DNA of 64,000 nucleotides, from positions 1-64,000 of the forward strand of contig CAZFSS010000020.1 in the NCBI GenBank assembly GCA_964521715.1, written 5' to 3'. This DNA is from DAOVRD01 sp964521715. Lineage in GTDB: Bacteria > Planctomycetota > Brocadiia > SM23-32. The translations under genes and the position numbers were made by a program. Below, one piece after another: positions 63,788-64,000 of the stretch; the first letter of the stretch is position 1; each line of letters begins with the position of its first letter. A model generated the notes under the pieces. It was not told the DNA's origin. It saw only the letters and a program-made list of their open reading frames with translations, and did not search any database.

Positions 63788-64000
63788 ATGGCCGACGTAG
63801 ACAGAATACGCAACCTGGCGATCATCGCGCACATAGACCACGGCAAGACGACGCTGATTGACGCGATCTTCCGGGCCGCGCACGTCTTCCGCGACAACCA
63901 GCAGGTGGCCGAGCGCGTGATGGACAACTATGAGCTGGAGCGCGAGCGGGGCATCACCATCCGCGCCAAGCACTGCACCGTCACCTGGGGCGATCACCTC
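63788..64000 (+). CDS. typA: Translational GTPase TypA/BipA, 5' end only
   Basis: The first 71 residues: IRNLAIIAHIDHGKTTLIDA holds the P loop AHIDHGKT, and ERVMDNYELERERGITIRAK is the characteristic TypA/BipA switch I region (RVMDxxELExERGITI). It is a ribosome-binding GTPase for ribosome assembly and stress growth; the rest lies beyond the window. ATG 63788 has no strong ribosome site, but position relative to the P loop is standard. Confidence 0.9.
   Translation, partial: MADVDRIRNLAIIAHIDHGKTTLIDAIFRAAHVFRDNQQVAERVMDNYELERERGITIRAKHCTVTWGDHL

Overview
This is a high-GC bacterial chromosomal window, probably from a Planctomycetota (PVC-type) bacterium. The reasons are the gene families present: DUF2961, DUF4434, apiosidase-like and ThuA proteins, an S/T kinase next to a TPR-CHAT protein, RHS fragments and many one-off glycoside hydrolases, with no SusC/SusD pairs. 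The taxonomic call is inference; no rRNA or other marker gene is complete here.

Layout. 1-0.93 kb: the edge of a membrane-protein gene with its promoter, then dispersed repeats up to tRNA-Ser(GGA). 1.2-20.4 kb: an ordinary core region with HAD phosphatase, polyprenyl synthase, TlyA/FtsJ-like methyltransferase, C45-type hydrolase, a minus-strand operon (FGGY kinase, dihydroorotase, NYN protein, membrane-anchored protein), an HU/IHF gene with a textbook promoter and terminator, a WecA/MraY-like transferase, a heparinase-like protein, an amidohydrolase, an MFS transporter and a giant AsmA-like protein. 20.56-28.5 kb: accessory DNA at tRNA-Arg(TCT): tyrosine integrase with its own promoter, a frameshifted unknown gene overlapping a small amber-interrupted gene, then a convergent module of S/T kinase and secreted 11-TPR CHAT (caspase-like) protein. 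A secreted transglutaminase/FN3 protein is divergent from the kinase.

31.8-58.8 kb: a carbohydrate region (GH2-like, RraA-like, apiosidase-like, two GH9, AGE epimerase, DUF4434, ThuA, DegT aminotransferase, URO-D-like, DUF2961, GH29 fucosidase). It is not one operon. Genes stand singly or in pairs, separated by scars: copies of the same integrase C-terminus, two 3' ends of tRNA-Gly, an IS3 fragment, RHS debris, a deleted DUF2961 copy and a frameshifted secreted-module gene. 58.9-64 kb: ACT protein, EamA transporter, an RHS C-terminal cassette followed by a small membrane protein (toxin/immunity-like layout), another RHS remnant, and the start of typA/bipA.

The most interesting parts are the tRNA-Arg-linked kinase/CHAT/transglutaminase group and the repeated 'integrase tail plus tRNA end' scars, which suggest that much of the glycan-degrading repertoire was assembled by serial integration and decay. 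No function was tested; assignments rest on motifs read by eye.
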